From Blasia pusilla (lineage: Eukaryota; Marchantiophyta; Marchantiopsida; Blasiales): 64,000 bases of DNA. Under the pieces are notes generated by a model. It saw only the letters and a program-made list of their open reading frames with translations, made no database searches and had not been told where the DNA came from. Where the stretch lies: NCBI GenBank assembly GCA_050084515.1, contig CM114272.1, forward strand, positions 22,692,001 through 22,756,000, in the 5' to 3' direction. This document shows positions 1-11,959 of this stretch, piece after piece (the stretch's first letter is position 1; each line of letters opens with the position of its first letter). A program made the translations under genes and the position numbers.

Positions 1-583
1 ATTGTACATTGAAGATTGGATTTTCCATGGAGTAGGGCATGGGAGAGTGTATTGTATGAAGACACGAGCTTGTTGATTGCTATTTTATTATAGTTTATTA
101 CCTTCGAGTTGATTCTATCCATGCTTCAAAAATGCTTGTATACTTTCAATCTTTTTATAAAATTAAATCCATCAATTTAGTAGCCATTGCAATGTGGATT
201 GTAGATGATCGCTATGCATATAAGAGTTCTCACAACATAGTTAGCCGATAGGTAGAGAATCCCGATCTTTGAAATGAAACTGCCAAATCCCATTCCCACA
301 TAATTTTGATGAGTACTTCAGGAGATAGATCAAGGTCCATAATTGAGATGTGGAAGAAAATGTGATGAATTCAAAGTCATTGCAATATCTACAACACAAT
401 ATTCTTTTATTACATTAACTATTAGGGGTTTAGAGACTTTAAGAGCAGGTGGATTAGAAACTTCATATCATATGCCTCATTGATGAATGGAAGAAATTTG
501 GATCGTCACCTCCATGATGGTGGAAACTTGAAAGATCTCTCAATATCAATTCCACGTTGAGGATATCTTCGGGGAATGTATAC
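1..583. other. unassigned AT-rich sequence
   Basis: No convincing coding region, repeat boundary or RNA gene is visible. The stretch is AT-rich and lies downstream (in minus-strand terms) of the gag remnant, so it may be further decayed element DNA. Confidence 0.3.
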
Positions 584-1830
584 TTAACTACTTGTTGAAG
601 AGGTCAAGGAGGGATTGGCCAAATCTATAGATAAATATGGTATCCCTAGTGAGACCATATATGTGGCAATAGTCACACTGGTACTGTGGTGGGGCCATCT
701 TCTGTGGTTCCTGAGCAATTGGAGGCACTCGTGGTCCTCTCCCATACTGTGGGCAGTCTCTCTGCCTTTGGGCCCCTCCACACGTCCAAAAATTGTAGGT
801 ATGGGTCGTTTCCTCATAGGCTCACAGTACCCGCCCTGCTCTCTGGGCACGCTGGTCCGCTCCCGTGGTACTGGTGCTCGTTGTAGCATCTATGGGGTCA
901 CCGTCGTTTGTGGACCCACCGACTCTCAAGAAAACCCAACGGTCACTACCTACTCCTCATTCATGTTGAGCTCAATATGCTCAGACAACTCGGAGACCAC
1001 CTTCAATATGGGCTTCGCTTTGTGAATCAACACAGCATCTCGGACTCTCCTCCATAATTCTTGGTCCAGAACCCCGTACTGTGCCTCAATCACTCCATAA
1101 GTAGTAATGATCAACCTCCTCATGCGCCTAAATACCTCTCTCACACTCTCACCCGATCGTCATTGAAAATCTTGTAGACTCTTTAGCTTGTCGGTGCGTA
1201 CACCCTGGTAGCTTTTCCCCAACTTTCGGAAGAACTCATGTGTGGGACTAAGCTGGGTGACCCTCTACCACCAGAGATCTCTTCCACATCGCTTGTCTAA
1301 CTGCCCTCCTCTCCATCTAGTCTCCGGGCTAATGGTGTGGGTCTCTCTCCTCTCACGATCCCATCATATGCCTCGCGACCGCTAGTGGAGCCATACCCTG
1401 GAGCCCAATACATCCTCCAAGCATCAATCTCTACTGAATATAGTGATCGAAGCTCCATAGAATCATCCATTGGAGGACCCTCCAAGTGCTGGAACAACCC
1501 CTTCCATTCCATGAAAGGGTTGAACCGTGTTGAGGTCCATATCTCCTAGAAATTGCACCAAGTGTCGAACTTCTGGATGAAGTCATCTAAGTCGATGGTG
1601 CCCACTACACCCGAGTAACGACGCATGCCCCGGTGGACCATGTCGTCCATTCCTTGCCAAGTGACACTACCTCCGTCTGCGATCTCATCACCAAAGCCAT
1701 TGTCTAGTGATGACGATCCAACCATGCATGGATGTTGAGGTATCTCCTCACTCCTAACCCCTCGGTATCTCACTCCACTCTGTATCACACCACTACTACT
1801 CCTCGTACTACCCCGTTCTTCCGAACCCAA
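584..1830 (-). pseudogene. gag remnant of the methyltransferase-type Ty3/gypsy family
   Basis: Three minus-strand pieces in different frames (about 1830-1546, 1512-1297 and 1144-950) align in order with the gag of the better copy at 43.4-42.1 kb. Shared landmarks are RRYSGxVGTIxLxDF near the start, WKGLFQHLEGPPMDD in the middle, and RMRRLI followed by YGxLDxELxxRVRDA and LSExIELNM. Gag would form the particle that packages element RNA. The region 889-584 may match the basic stretch before the zinc knuckles, but no CCHC motif survives. Several frame changes make this a dead copy. No protease or methyltransferase follows it on the minus strand, so the copy is truncated or continues outside the window. 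Confidence 0.75.
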
Positions 1831-2801
1831 GAAGAACGCCGTGATGACAACCCTGTCTCACCCGCTCAAGCAATCAGAGTCACCTACACTCCTCACTAAC
1901 TCATCGACGTTAATGGTAATCCCATGACGACACACCCAACCTCACACACACTCAACACTCGGGCTCACCATGAGCCTCCCAACTAACTCACCTAAACCAC
2001 TGACACTCTCGGGTCATACACGTGACCCCTACTCTGAAACCGCCGTATATCTATAGACATGCTACATATGCATGGAGACTACACTCGTCACCATCGCTAT
2101 ACCCATCTAGCCCAGCAACTACCTGACACCCAGCACTCTCAATCACATAAGATAAGTGCGAGAAAAGGTACTCAGATGGGTAACCTGATCACACCCTCCA
2201 ACCTACGGCACCGTCAACACGCACTCCTCCATATGGTACGGCACCCTCCGCAACACGACTCTCCTCGAGTCAAACCTCCCATCAATGGATGCAGACTACC
2301 CATCGGCATTGATATGTGTGTCTCCATCACAACCCTCACAAATCCTAGTCGGTGAAGAACAAATGAGTCGTCCCCCAACCGACTCGTAATAACTGCCAAA
2401 CTCCCGTTGCAAATCCCACCATGCTCGCGAAACACCAAGTGTCACCAATGCTCTCCCACTATGTAACTCAACTCAACCATGTCTGACCCTAACCATGGTT
2501 TCCCGTCTACCACATCGCTCGCGCCTTCACCATGTCCACCCAGCCTACAGTGTCCACATTGTCAACCCTGTCAGCCCCGCCTCTACCACGTTGCCCATGC
2601 CCCTTACTCCACCACATCCACTATGCCCTTACCATGTCCAGATGTTGACTACGTAGCCCTTCTATCTCTGCAGCTTTCCCCTCCTGGCTCCGTCCGCCTT
2701 CGCCTCGGCTTCGCCACTTGCAACCTAATCCTAGCCCTAGACGGCTATGCCCTAGCTTGGCCGCCCTCACGGTGGCCATTGTGCCCTAACCTAAGCTTCT
2801 A
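1831..2801. other. unassigned pyrimidine-rich sequence
   Basis: This C/T-rich stretch lies between the minus-strand gag remnant and the 5' LTR of element A. Plus-strand open frames exist but have biased composition and match nothing I recognise. It could be the decayed 5' leader of the gag remnant's element. Confidence 0.3.
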
Positions 2802-3819
2802 TGTCGCGACCCTCATAACCAAAAAAACACCAAATAGGCGCCAAGCGGAACATCAGACTTCAAGTGGACTCACGCTACGATGATCGCGCTTTGGAGAGGC
2901 TTTTGGAAGGTCTATTGGAAAAGTCCAAGAGATGAAATGTGGAACAGAGTTATGCATTTCATGCGTTAGTGGTTGCAACCAAGAAACCTAGACCAAATGC
3001 GAACCAAGGTTTGAGATGAGTTGAGTATTAGAAGGTTGGTTGCCAAAGAGGTAAGAACCAGTTTTGGAACACGACTAGAGTTTGGGGAATTTGACTATGT
3101 TTTGGACCATAAAGTTTAGCCCCAAGATGCGTTTGAAAAAATTAGGGACGTGTTGGAAATATTATCTTGAGACACTTCCAACGCATCAAAGATCTCAAAA
3201 AATGCATAAGTATAGGCTGAGATATTGGCAAAAAACGACTGTGAAAGCAATCGGGTTGAGGGCCAATTTGAGGGGCTGATTGTCTTTCCCTAAATTTAGG
3301 GGACCCCGGAGATCCCCAGAAGTAATAGTAAGGGGGAGTCTCTCCAAGATGTCTTGGAACACGAAACCCACTTTCAGCACCAAACGGCGTCTCAAGGGCA
3401 CGGGATGGAACGGGAGTTTGGCATTGGGACTCGAAACCCAAATGTGATCCAAGGGAGTGGACTTTGTACGCCACACTTGGATTCTGACCCTTGATTCATT
3501 TTTTGTGAGTCTCGGTTAGGGACTCATTGGATGTCCATCGGACAGTTGGAACCGCCGGCACGAAACACCGTTTGAGGTTCCTAAACTGACCAGAAAGTCT
3601 GTCCTAGGTCTTTCGAGACTTGCATGTGTTTAAACCGCGAAACTAGGAAGGTTGAGCTTGATGAGAGGCCAAGTTGAGGACTCAGCTAGTTAGAACCTCT
3701 GATTGATCCACACCCGACCAACCAGAGTGCGTGTGTGGATGCACATCAGCGTTGAGAGCGTGACTTACTGAACGCACGCTTCCACAACAACAAAGATTAA
3801 CGTTCAAGCAAAGTAGACA
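2802..3819 (+). repeat. 5' LTR of element A
   Basis: It is matched by 15913-16938 from the shared start (CCTCATAACCAAA a few bases in, then CCAAGCGGAACATCAGA) to the shared end (AACAACAAAGATTAACGTT). It starts TG and ends CA directly before the primer-binding site. The two LTRs differ by many scattered substitutions and small indels. An antisense open frame in this LTR recurs in the other one (about 16588-16070) and is not taken as a gene. Confidence 0.8.
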
Positions 3820-3831
3820 TGGTATCAAAGC
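3820..3831 (+). promoter_or_regulatory. primer-binding site (initiator tRNA-Met type)
   Basis: TGGTATCAAAGC lies immediately after the CA end of the left LTR. It differs by one base from TGGTATCAGAGC, the common plant LTR-retrotransposon site complementary to the 3' end of initiator tRNA-Met. This fixes the LTR boundary and the plus orientation. Confidence 0.8.
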
Positions 3832-4030
3832 AAATCCTTGGTGAGCATGAACATGGGGTCGTGTAAGATCTAGACGTTTGAGAAGAACTCAAGCAGAGAG
3901 AATTCGACGCTTGAGGAGGAACGCAAGAGATGAGGAGGAGATCTGAGAAAGCGAGGACTTGCAAAGGGCGACCAAGGGTAAAGAACCAAGGAAGCCACAA
4001 GTCAAATAAAAAAAGCCAAGAGACGAATCA

Positions 4031-4985
4031 ATGACGGACCATGAGCCAAAGGAGAAGATAGCGACTCCCGAAGTGCCAAGTCCCAGACATGAGGATGTCC
4101 CAAACACAAATCTTTCCGCAGGGCCTTCGGCTCCAAACTCAAATGACCCAGCCTTTTATATCCAAATGATGGATTTGATGAAGGTGATGGATGACCAGAT
4201 GGCCTAACAAAGCAAGGTGATCGTAGAACTCAAGTCGAATAGAGCCTATAGTTCTGACAAATTTTCCAACGCCATTCACAGGAATGGGGCGTTCTTGGAA
4301 AGTGAGCTAGTTTCTAATGGAACTTGAACTTTACTTCGAAGCCCAAAGGGCAGAGAAGCAAGCCAAGGTGAGTGTAGCGGTCACGTTTCTGAAGGATCCC
4401 GCTCTCTGCTGGTGGACGGCTCACCGCAAAGAACATCTAGGCCATGGAAGAACTTTGAGTTGGGAAGAGTTCAAGGGGTTGATTGGTAAACGATTCACTC
4501 CGGAATATCAGGAGTATCGTGATGGCATGGATTTTGTGAGGTTGCTCCAAAGCGGATCCCTTAGCGCTTATGTGTAAGAGTTCAGTGCACAAATGAGCTT
4601 ACTTTCCACAGATGAGTTTATAAAGAAGGTGATCTTCTTAAGTGGACTCAAGCCGAGCGCCAAAAGGCCCTCTTTTGTATGTCTCACATACTAGAGATGT
4701 GCGCAGAGCTTCCGAGGCTAGCAGAGCCGATAATGGACAATGAAGTCCAAAACCACAAACCCTTTGAGCCGAAAGGTTTTTCCAAGTTACCAAAAAACAA
4801 AGGGGCATCCAAGAGGGTTTGGAATGGGGGTGAGCGTGACCACGGAGGGTCTCTTGCCCCAACAGCAAAACAAGTGGAACTCAACGCAAAGCCAAGAGGG
4901 TCGCCGTTCTCGAAGTCAGAAAACGCCAAAGTGATTTGCTATAATTGTGGCGAACTTGGGCATATGGCTAAGGAATGTATAAACT
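4031..4985 (+). pseudogene. gag of element A
   Basis: A decayed gag in more than one frame, probably starting at the ATG at 4031 (MTDHEPKEK). The capsid-like core lies at about 4317-4577 and shows FLKDPALCWW, LSWEEFKGLIGKRF and YQEYRDGMDF, typical of the Retrotrans_gag domain. A TAA follows AYV at 4575. One CCHC zinc knuckle, CYNCGELGHMAKEC, is encoded at 4937-4978 in another frame, so at least one frameshift separates the core from the nucleocapsid motif. Gag would assemble the retrotransposon particle and bind its RNA. Protease sequence follows immediately. Confidence 0.75.
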
Positions 4986-5640
4986 GAGTATGATTGCGTT
5001 TGTTGCTAAGCACTTATCAGTGGGAGATCTAGATACATCTCTCCAAGTTACCAAGAGAATGCCCAATTTGGTTCACCTAGGATCCAAGATCGCTAATTGT
5101 GATGTGATGTTGCTTGTTGATACAGGTGCTTCGCACTCATTCTTGAGCCCAAGAATCGTGAAGGCATTGGGATTGCCAACAACTAAGGCGGATGAACCCA
5201 TTAGGGTAGGATTTTCGGGAGGCAAGTCCTACCAGACCTGAGAGTTGGTTAGGGCTAGTTGTGGGATGCGGAGTATTTGAGTTGAAGGAGAATTTCACAG
5301 TTTGCGACATGGAAGGAATTGATGGAGTCTTGGAGAACACGTTCTTGGATGCGTATGAGGTGGAATTGAGGCAAAGACCTGAGGTTGAGCGTCTTGGTGA
5401 ACGGAAAATGGACGGACGTCAGATTGGTTAAGTGAGGTTCCTAGAAAGACACAGTTGGTGAATGCCATCACGAGGACGAGTTTGACCGAGTTAGAGGAAG
5501 GATTCCTTTGCTTGATAGGAAAAGTAGAGGATGATGCAAGCGCGAGATGCAAAGATTAGAACTCAGCTTCAAGGGGAATCCTTGAAACACTCAAGAGAGT
5601 TGTGAAAGAGTTTGGAGATGTGTTGACTAAGGAGCTTCCG
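4986..5640 (+). pseudogene. aspartic protease region of element A
   Basis: The protease active-site signature LLVDTGASHSFLSP is encoded at about 5110-5151, inside an open stretch that runs to a TGA near 5240. The catalytic Asp is present. The protease would cut the Gag-Pol polyprotein. Downstream of the TGA the reading frame shifts repeatedly, and the linker to RT (about 5250-5640) contains stops. The order knuckle - protease - RT is as expected for Ty3/gypsy. Confidence 0.7.
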
Positions 5641-6480
5641 ACTGAGTTGCCACACATAGGGCGGTTGATCATAAGATAGAGGTGATACCCAGATCTCAAC
5701 CACCTTCAAAGGTGCCACATAGGTTGAATCAAGAAGAACTTGCTAAGTTGAAGAAATAGTTGGATGAACTCCTAGAGAGAGGTAACATCCAAACTAGCAA
5801 GTCACCTTATGGGGCGCCTGTCTTCTTTGTGAAGAAGAAGGATGGAAAGTTGAGACTCTGTGTTGATTACCGAACGCTGAATAAAGTGACGGTAAGGAAA
5901 AAAAATCCTCTTTCAAGGATGGATGACCTCTTTGATCGATTGTCAGGTGCCAAGTATTTAAGCCGGATTGACATAAAATCAGGATATTATGAGATTCGGA
6001 TTGCGGAAGCGGATGTAGAGAAGACTACGTGTAGGATGAGATACGGTTCGTTCGAGTTTGTGGTAAAGCCTTTCAGTCTTTGTAATGCGCCTCTGACGTT
6101 CACCACTTTGATGAAATCCATCTTTCATAAGGAGACAGATGGGTTTGTGATCATCTACACAGATGACATACTCATATATTCAAAAATACTAGAGGAGCAC
6201 GCTCGACATTTGAAGACGGTGTTTGAGAAACTCAGGGCAAAGAAGTTGTATGCGAATGTGGATAAGAGTGAGTTCGGTTTGACAAAGATCAAGTTCTTGG
6301 GGCATGTGGTTAGTGTAGATGGAGTGAGTCCATACATGGAGAAGATAAGCGTGATTGCCGAATAGGAACCGCCTTCCATTGTGAAGGGGATGAGGAGGTT
6401 CATTAGAGCGGTCCAATTTTATCTGACATACGTGAAGAACTTTTTGGGAATAGTGAAACCTCTCACAGATTGAACCGCCA
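5641..6480 (+). pseudogene. reverse transcriptase of element A
   Basis: The longest open piece is 5760-6365. Canonical RT landmarks run in order: [50 protein letters not shown], then the catalytic YTDD in the place of YIDD/YVDD, and [11 protein letters not shown]. Two conserved positions are altered: PFSLCNAP where PFGLxNAP is usual. A TAG just before 5760 (KK*LDEL) and another at 6363 truncate the frame. The enzyme would copy element RNA into cDNA. The thumb/connection region continues to about 6480 through stops. Confidence 0.85.
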
Positions 6481-6890
6481 AGTTTTCTAACACATCATGG
6501 ACTGAGGAAGTAGATAAAGCGTTCAATCAAGTCAAGGAGATCCTCTCAAAGGAACCAATTATGAAGCTGCAAGAGTTCGACCAACCGTTCGAGGTGCACA
6601 TTGATGCTAGTGATTTCGCGATTGCAAGAATGTTGATGCAGAAAGGGAAAAAGGATTCATTGCTTGAGGAAGTGGCGTCACTATCTGGGACTTTACAAGA
6701 CTCGAGCATTCACCGATAACATATCGCTCAAGTATTTTGAGATCGAGGATTGCGAAACACCAAAGTAACTTTGATGGCATGATACCTTGGCATTGAAAAA
6801 TGTGGAGCTAATTCATAAGCCAAGAAAAGACAATGTCATTCCAAATGCGTTAAGTCGCAGGGATGAGCATATGCCATCTATGACATAAGT
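6481..6890 (+). pseudogene. RNase H region of element A
   Basis: Recognisable pieces are WTEEVDKAFNQVKEIL, then FDQPFEVHIDASDFAI carrying the first catalytic Asp of a Ty3/gypsy RNase H. The remainder is broken by frameshifts, although SRRDEH near 6860 fits the usual SR(R/K) tail after RNase H. It would remove RNA from the RNA-DNA hybrid. It is too degraded to be functional. Confidence 0.55.
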
Positions 6891-7460
6891 CTTGAGAGCG
6901 ATGTTCCCTAATGAAAGAGACCTGGAAAGAAGGATTCGTGAAGATTCCATGAAGGATGCGCAAGCGAGTGAGTACCTTGGGAAGTTGAAGCGGGGTGAGA
7001 AGGTAGCCAATCTAAGTTTGAGGCACGGCTTGCTAAGGTTTAAGCATAACAGGATCTATGTGGGCCAAGGCAAGCTACGGACCAAAGCGTTTGTGGAATG
7101 TCATGATGAACCTTTGGCAGGAAAGAAAGGGGAGAAATCCACTTTTGCGGTTTTAGCCAAGAGGTTCTTCTAGCCCAACATGAAGGAAGATGTTGCTCAA
7201 TATGTGAAGACCTGCGTGACTTGTCAAACAAACATAGTTTCTTATGCAAAGAAGAAAGGATTACTTTGTCCTTTTCCAATCCCAGAGGGACCCTTGCAAA
7301 GCATTCGCATGGATTTCATTACGATACGAGTCTTCCGGAATCTGACAGATACAACTGTATACTTGTGATAGTTGATTGGTTTAGCAAGTTGGGGAGGTTT
7401 GTGCCGACAAGAGATTCTGCAACAACCTTCATGACTTCCCGACTGTTCTTGGATGGTTGA
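6891..7460 (+). pseudogene. truncated integrase of element A
   Basis: The N-terminal zinc-binding region reads ECHDEPLAGKKG, then AQYVKTCVTCQ (the CxxC half). The catalytic core begins with SIRMDFIT, holding the first Asp, and IVDWFSKLGRFVP. An in-frame TAG interrupts after AKRFF near 7171. The sequence then leaves integrase near 7460, before the second catalytic Asp and the Glu, so the gene lacks two of three catalytic residues. Beyond the break comes unrelated sequence and then a satellite array. Confidence 0.75.
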
Positions 7461-7769
7461 ACCATCCAAGCTCCCAGCAGGGCCTCAACTGTGGGAGCAA
7501 GATGATAAAGCATAACCAAAGCAGTGGGCAAACGCTCAAAGTTGAAGGTCACAGAGGAAGCCATGAAAATATCTGACCTCTCTTTTGACGGTATATTGTG
7601 AGAAGGAAAAACTGAAGAACTATTTGTAGGGAACCCCTTGCTTGGGATCCCGACTCAAGTTCAAGTTTAAGACAAGAGCAATCCCCTTGAACCATGAGAA
7701 AAGTTGGATGAGAACACAACTAAACTCTTGTGCCTTGTGTGACAATGGGGATGAAACCTCTAGTCATTA
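7461..7769. other. junction sequence between integrase break and satellite
   Basis: About 300 bases with no gene I recognise. It marks where foreign DNA begins inside element A. Confidence 0.3.
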
Positions 7770-9600
7770 CTTGGTCTCCTACGCAAAATTCACAAACATA
7801 GAGCAAGAGCATATGCTGATATTGCTAAGTTGGTAACACCATAATTGTTCAACACATTTAGTAGCCTTCATTCATTGCCCAAAGCTGCTGCACTGGTAAG
7901 TAATGTTTATTGGGGATCCCAATCAGGTAAAGTAGATGGTGTGGTGAAGAGTTTCTTTGTTGACACTTGGAAGCTCCGCACCAACATGTTGTTTGGTCAG
8001 CACTCACACTATATGACAGTGTCTCCCTCCTCTCATATGGTACCTTCTTCACTTATTCCTCTCTTTACATCCATCCCAGTCTCAAGCACCGTCCAACCAG
8101 GGCGCGGGGTCTATGGTCGCAAGGCTACGACATGCACTACTTAATGAGTACAATCTCTCTCTCTCTCTGTGGTCTATGACAGTTGGTATCTTAATTGCAA
8201 AAAATTCAAAATACAAAGCAAGAGCATGTGCTGATGTTGCTTAGCTGCCCACTTGCCAAAATTCTTTAACACATTCATTGGCTTTTAACCTAGTGCCCAA
8301 AGTTGCTTTCTTGCCTAAGGAATGTCTATTGGAGATCCCAATCACCTACTTAGTCTCTCTCTCTCTGGCTGAAAACTCATCCCACTACTTGATCTCTTGC
8401 ACAAAATCCACAACACAAAGCAAGAGCATATGCTGATGTTGCTAAGATGCCCTCCAGAATTCTTCAATACATTCTATAGCCTTGATTCATTGCCCAAAGC
8501 TACTGCACCAAGCAAGCAATGTCTATTGGAGTTCCAGTCAAACTACACAGCCTCTACCTCTGGCTGAAAATCCTCCCACTACTTGATCTCATGCAGAAAA
8601 TTCACAACATAGAGCAAGAGCATATGCTGATATTGCTAAGATGCCCACTTGCCAGAATTCAACACATTCTATAACCTTGATTTATTGCCCAAAGCTGCTG
8701 CACCAAGCAAGCAATGTCTATTGGAGTTCCATTCAGCAACACAATCTCTACCTCTGGCTGAAAACTCTTCCCCCTACTTGGTCTCCTGCAAAAAGTTCAC
8801 AACACAAAGCAAGAAAGGACTCTGATATTGCTAAGCTGCTTACTTTCCATAATTGCTCCACACATTCAGTCCTCTTCATTCATTGCCCAAATCTCCTGCA
8901 CTACTAAGTCATGTCTATTGGAGATCCCAATCACCTACACAATCTCTATCTCGGGCTAAAAACTCATCCCACTAGTTGGTCTCATGCACAAAATTCACAA
9001 CACAAAGCCAGAAAGGATTATGATATTGCTAAGCTGCTCACTTGCCATAATTGTTCCAAACATTTAGTCCTCTTCATTCATTGCCCAGATCTGCTGCACT
9101 GCTAAGTAATGTCTATTGGAGATCCCAATCAACGACGTAGTTTATATCTCTAGCTGAAAAATCCTCCCAGTACTTGGTCTCCCGCACAAAATTCACAACA
9201 CACAAAGGAAGAGCGGATGCGGACACAAGTAGTTGAGCTGGTCACTTGCCAGAATAGTTCAACACATTGAGTCCTCTTGATTCATCGCCCAAATCTATTT
9301 TACTCGTAAGTATTGGAGATCCTAATCAGTTGAAGTAGATGGTGTGGTGAACTACCTACACCATCTGGGTGGGTAGATGGTGGGGATAACACCTCTAGTC
9401 ACAACTTGGTCTCTTGCACAATCTTGATAACATAGAGCAAGAGCATATGCTGATAATACTAAGCTACTACCATCCGAAGTGTTCAAAATATTCAGTAGCC
9501 TACATTCATTGCCTAAAGTTGATGCACTAGTAAGTAATGTGTTGGGGATTCCCACCAGGTAAAGTGGATGGTTTTGTAAAGAGCTTGCTGGTTAACACTA
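7770..9600 (+). repeat. tandem satellite, ~197-bp unit
   Basis: A conserved phrase of the type CAAAATTCACAACACAAAGC, followed by a CATATGCTGATATTGCTAAG-like stretch, recurs near 7788, 8200, 8399, 8594, 8786, 8983, 9184 and 9415. The spacing is about 195-200 bp over most of the array, with one double-length gap and one longer unit. Each unit also carries a 'TTCATTGCCCAAAG(C/T)TGCTGCA' phrase and 'ATGTCTATTGGAGATCCCAATCA'. Single diverged units occur elsewhere in the window (about 31380-31460, 49080-49260, 60930-61090). Open frames within it are repeat artefacts. Confidence 0.8.
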
Positions 9601-10520
9601 GCCTCCACAACAACAATTTGAATGGTCAGCACTGACACTATATGAGAGTGTCTCCCTACTCTTTGGCGTTGTTCGACTTTGGCTCTTCTTTGGCGTGTTC
9701 TAACTTGTGCTTATGGTTGCAAGAGTGTTGAAACCTCCACAGCTCCGCTCTCACCTCTATACCTCAAGTTTTGTTGTGCACTCGTCTGTATAACCATGAT
9801 CCCGCACCAAGCAATGGAGATTAGGCCGCGACCTTGGAGAAAAATAGCTAGAAAGTGGATCTTGAGAAAAACAACTCGAATGTGGCAGGCTGAATTGCAT
9901 GGACACTCTGATTGGCATTCTTGCACCACCAATTTGGATTCCTTCCCCTCTCACACAAGGACTCTCCCCCCGAGCATCACTCTAATCTTTCACACATAGA
10001 CTCTCTCGCCAACCTACTCACATTAGGTTGGATTCCCCAAGGTACTCACATTAGGTTTTCCCCCCAACATTAGATACATTAAGTTATATATTTATTTAAA
10101 ATTTCAAAACTAATTAACAAATTCATGTGATTGGGTTAGCTCTAAAATTCTCATAGAGGTGACACCTGGACCAATAAACGGTCGACATGTGTACCCACAT
10201 TTTAAACACAAAAACCCCGCTTACTTTCTTGGATATCTTCCGTGTACACTTGGCGAATTAATAATGCCCTATATTTTCTATAAGTGCTGCCGTAAATAAA
10301 AAATACCCTGAAGTTCTTCCACAAGACTTTATAAGTCTTCGCCGAAATCCAATTAAAAAACCCTATACTTTGTCGTACGTGATGTGTCTGTTCCGTGGAA
10401 GTGAGACCGACGAGGGTTTTCCTTGGATTACTAAGAGGAGTCTGCGTCCTACAGACCAGGATGGCAGTCCGAGGATTAACGCCTTTGTTCATTACCCGTT
10501 CGATTCACAGGTGTAGTGAT
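9601..10520. other. unassigned spacer before copy 1
   Basis: It starts with a piece of the dispersed module also seen at 7920-8180, then becomes AT-rich with no recognised gene. ACTCACATTAGGTT appears twice (near 10018 and 10042). The methyltransferase-type retrotransposon copy becomes recognisable only from about 10530. Confidence 0.3.
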
Positions 10521-10539
10521 CGAGTGGCGACCAGGAGAG

Positions 10540-11830
10540 ATGGCGACCTTAGAAGAATTTAGCAAGGCCATCACTTGGCCTAGTGATTTGATTGAGGGAC
10601 ACGTCCATGCAGAGGACACTCATATTCCTGACATTTCTATGGAGAGGAGTGTCATAGTAGCCGCATGAGTCCGTGGAGGAGAGGTGCTGCTTTGGGGCTC
10701 CATTGAGGAGCTTTGACGCTTAGCCATTGAGCATGTGTAGACCGCGTGGAGCGAGACATTTGCACCAGAGCATGGCGGGTCAGAGGAACTCCATGTAACC
10801 AAGAGTGCTACTATGATCCCTTTGGACACCACCCAGATTGTGTGGTGCATCTGAGAGGAGGATATTTGCATGCTAGATCTCTTTGGAGGGATGAGCATTG
10901 ATTTAGCTATTTTTTTGCAGGCAGGAGTACGCGTGCAGCAATACATGTATGTGGAGATTGATGATGTTTCGAGGCATGCTTCACTTCACCATGTGGCGCA
11001 GTTTCACCTCCGTTTTCCTGACTTATTGTCTACGTCCGTTGTCCAGGGATACCAGAGTTCCCTACCAAGGGATATTTCATTGCAGGGTGCATACAACTTG
11101 GAGCGGGTAGGCACTATAGACTTGGTCATTGCTGGTTGGCCCTGTCAAGGCCAATCGAGGGCTGGACGAGGTAGCGGGTTAGTTGACACGCGGTCCAGGT
11201 TGTTTTGGGAGATGATATGGATTTTTCCACATTTACAAGAGCATTAGTCTCGTTCTCCAACCTACATTCAGGAGAATGTGCCAATTTTGAGAAATTTGAG
11301 GTCCCGCGTGGTGACAAGTGCACATCAGGTGCGCGCATGGATCGGCCCGGCAGTGTTGTTAGATGCGGCGACTGTAGGTTTTAGAGCACACCGCTCGCAT
11401 CTTTGGTGGACCAAGTTGGTCCCACACGAGGTATTGCAGAGGGCATATGCATGAGTGGAGCGCCCCTCCCAGTTATTGGTGGATTCCACATTGGATCTAG
11501 GCCGTCGATCATAGGCAACGAGGCACGATGATCGACCGCCGTTGGTTTTGGTCAACAAGATTGGCATGCCACGGGCAGCCTTTCCCATATTTGTGAGTTT
11601 TCTCGCTTCCTATGCATTCAAGGAGGCCAGACCTGGCTTGGTTTGGGATCATCATATACAGAGGTTGGTAGAGCCCAGCGCCGATGAGCGAGAGCGAGCC
11701 ATGGGATTCCCCAAAGGCGTGACGGTAGTACCGTCACTATCAAAGGCATCATGACATCATGTCTTGGGTCAGGCGATGGACCTGAACTGCTTGACATGGA
11801 TTTTCAGCTTAGGAGAAGTTGAGCACCGTC
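10540..11830 (+). pseudogene. DNMT3-like cytosine-5 DNA methyltransferase in retrotransposon copy 1
   Basis: The predicted reaction is methyl transfer from S-adenosylmethionine to cytosine C5. Motifs occur in family order: motif I LDLFGG (about 10873), motif IV GWPCQGQS with the catalytic Cys (about 11134), SRLFWEM, motif VI QENVP (about 11271), motif VIII-like HRSHLWWTKL, motif IX-like DERERAMGFP (about 11683) and motif X-like HHVLGQAMDLN (about 11757). The short interval between motifs VIII and IX and the I-to-X order resemble DNMT3 rather than the permuted plant DRM. Upstream, ITWPSDLIEGHVHAED matches the linker of copy 2. Stops after LQEH (TAG near 11246), in the VIII-IX interval and before HHVLG kill the frame. 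The fusion context is RT immediately downstream. Confidence 0.8.
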
Positions 11831-11959
11831 ATTTGAAGATGCGACAGATCACAACTGTTGCATTGGTGAGCCCCATGCCTACTGAGACAGTTTAGGCAAT
11901 CGCAAGAGGCAAGACCCGAGGAGATCGACTCACAAGGGATGATCGGGAGAGACACCCTT

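Noticed and set aside
3142-3476. Antisense frames in the LTR of element A
   Set aside because: They recur in the other LTR (16588-16070) as part of the repeat and encode nothing recognisable.
7642-9105. Several plus-strand frames within the satellite array
   Set aside because: The similarity between them comes from the tandem DNA repeat; no codon conservation is evident.
7770-9600. CRISPR-like array
   Set aside because: Long ~197-bp units with no short repeat/unique spacer pattern, in a eukaryotic setting.
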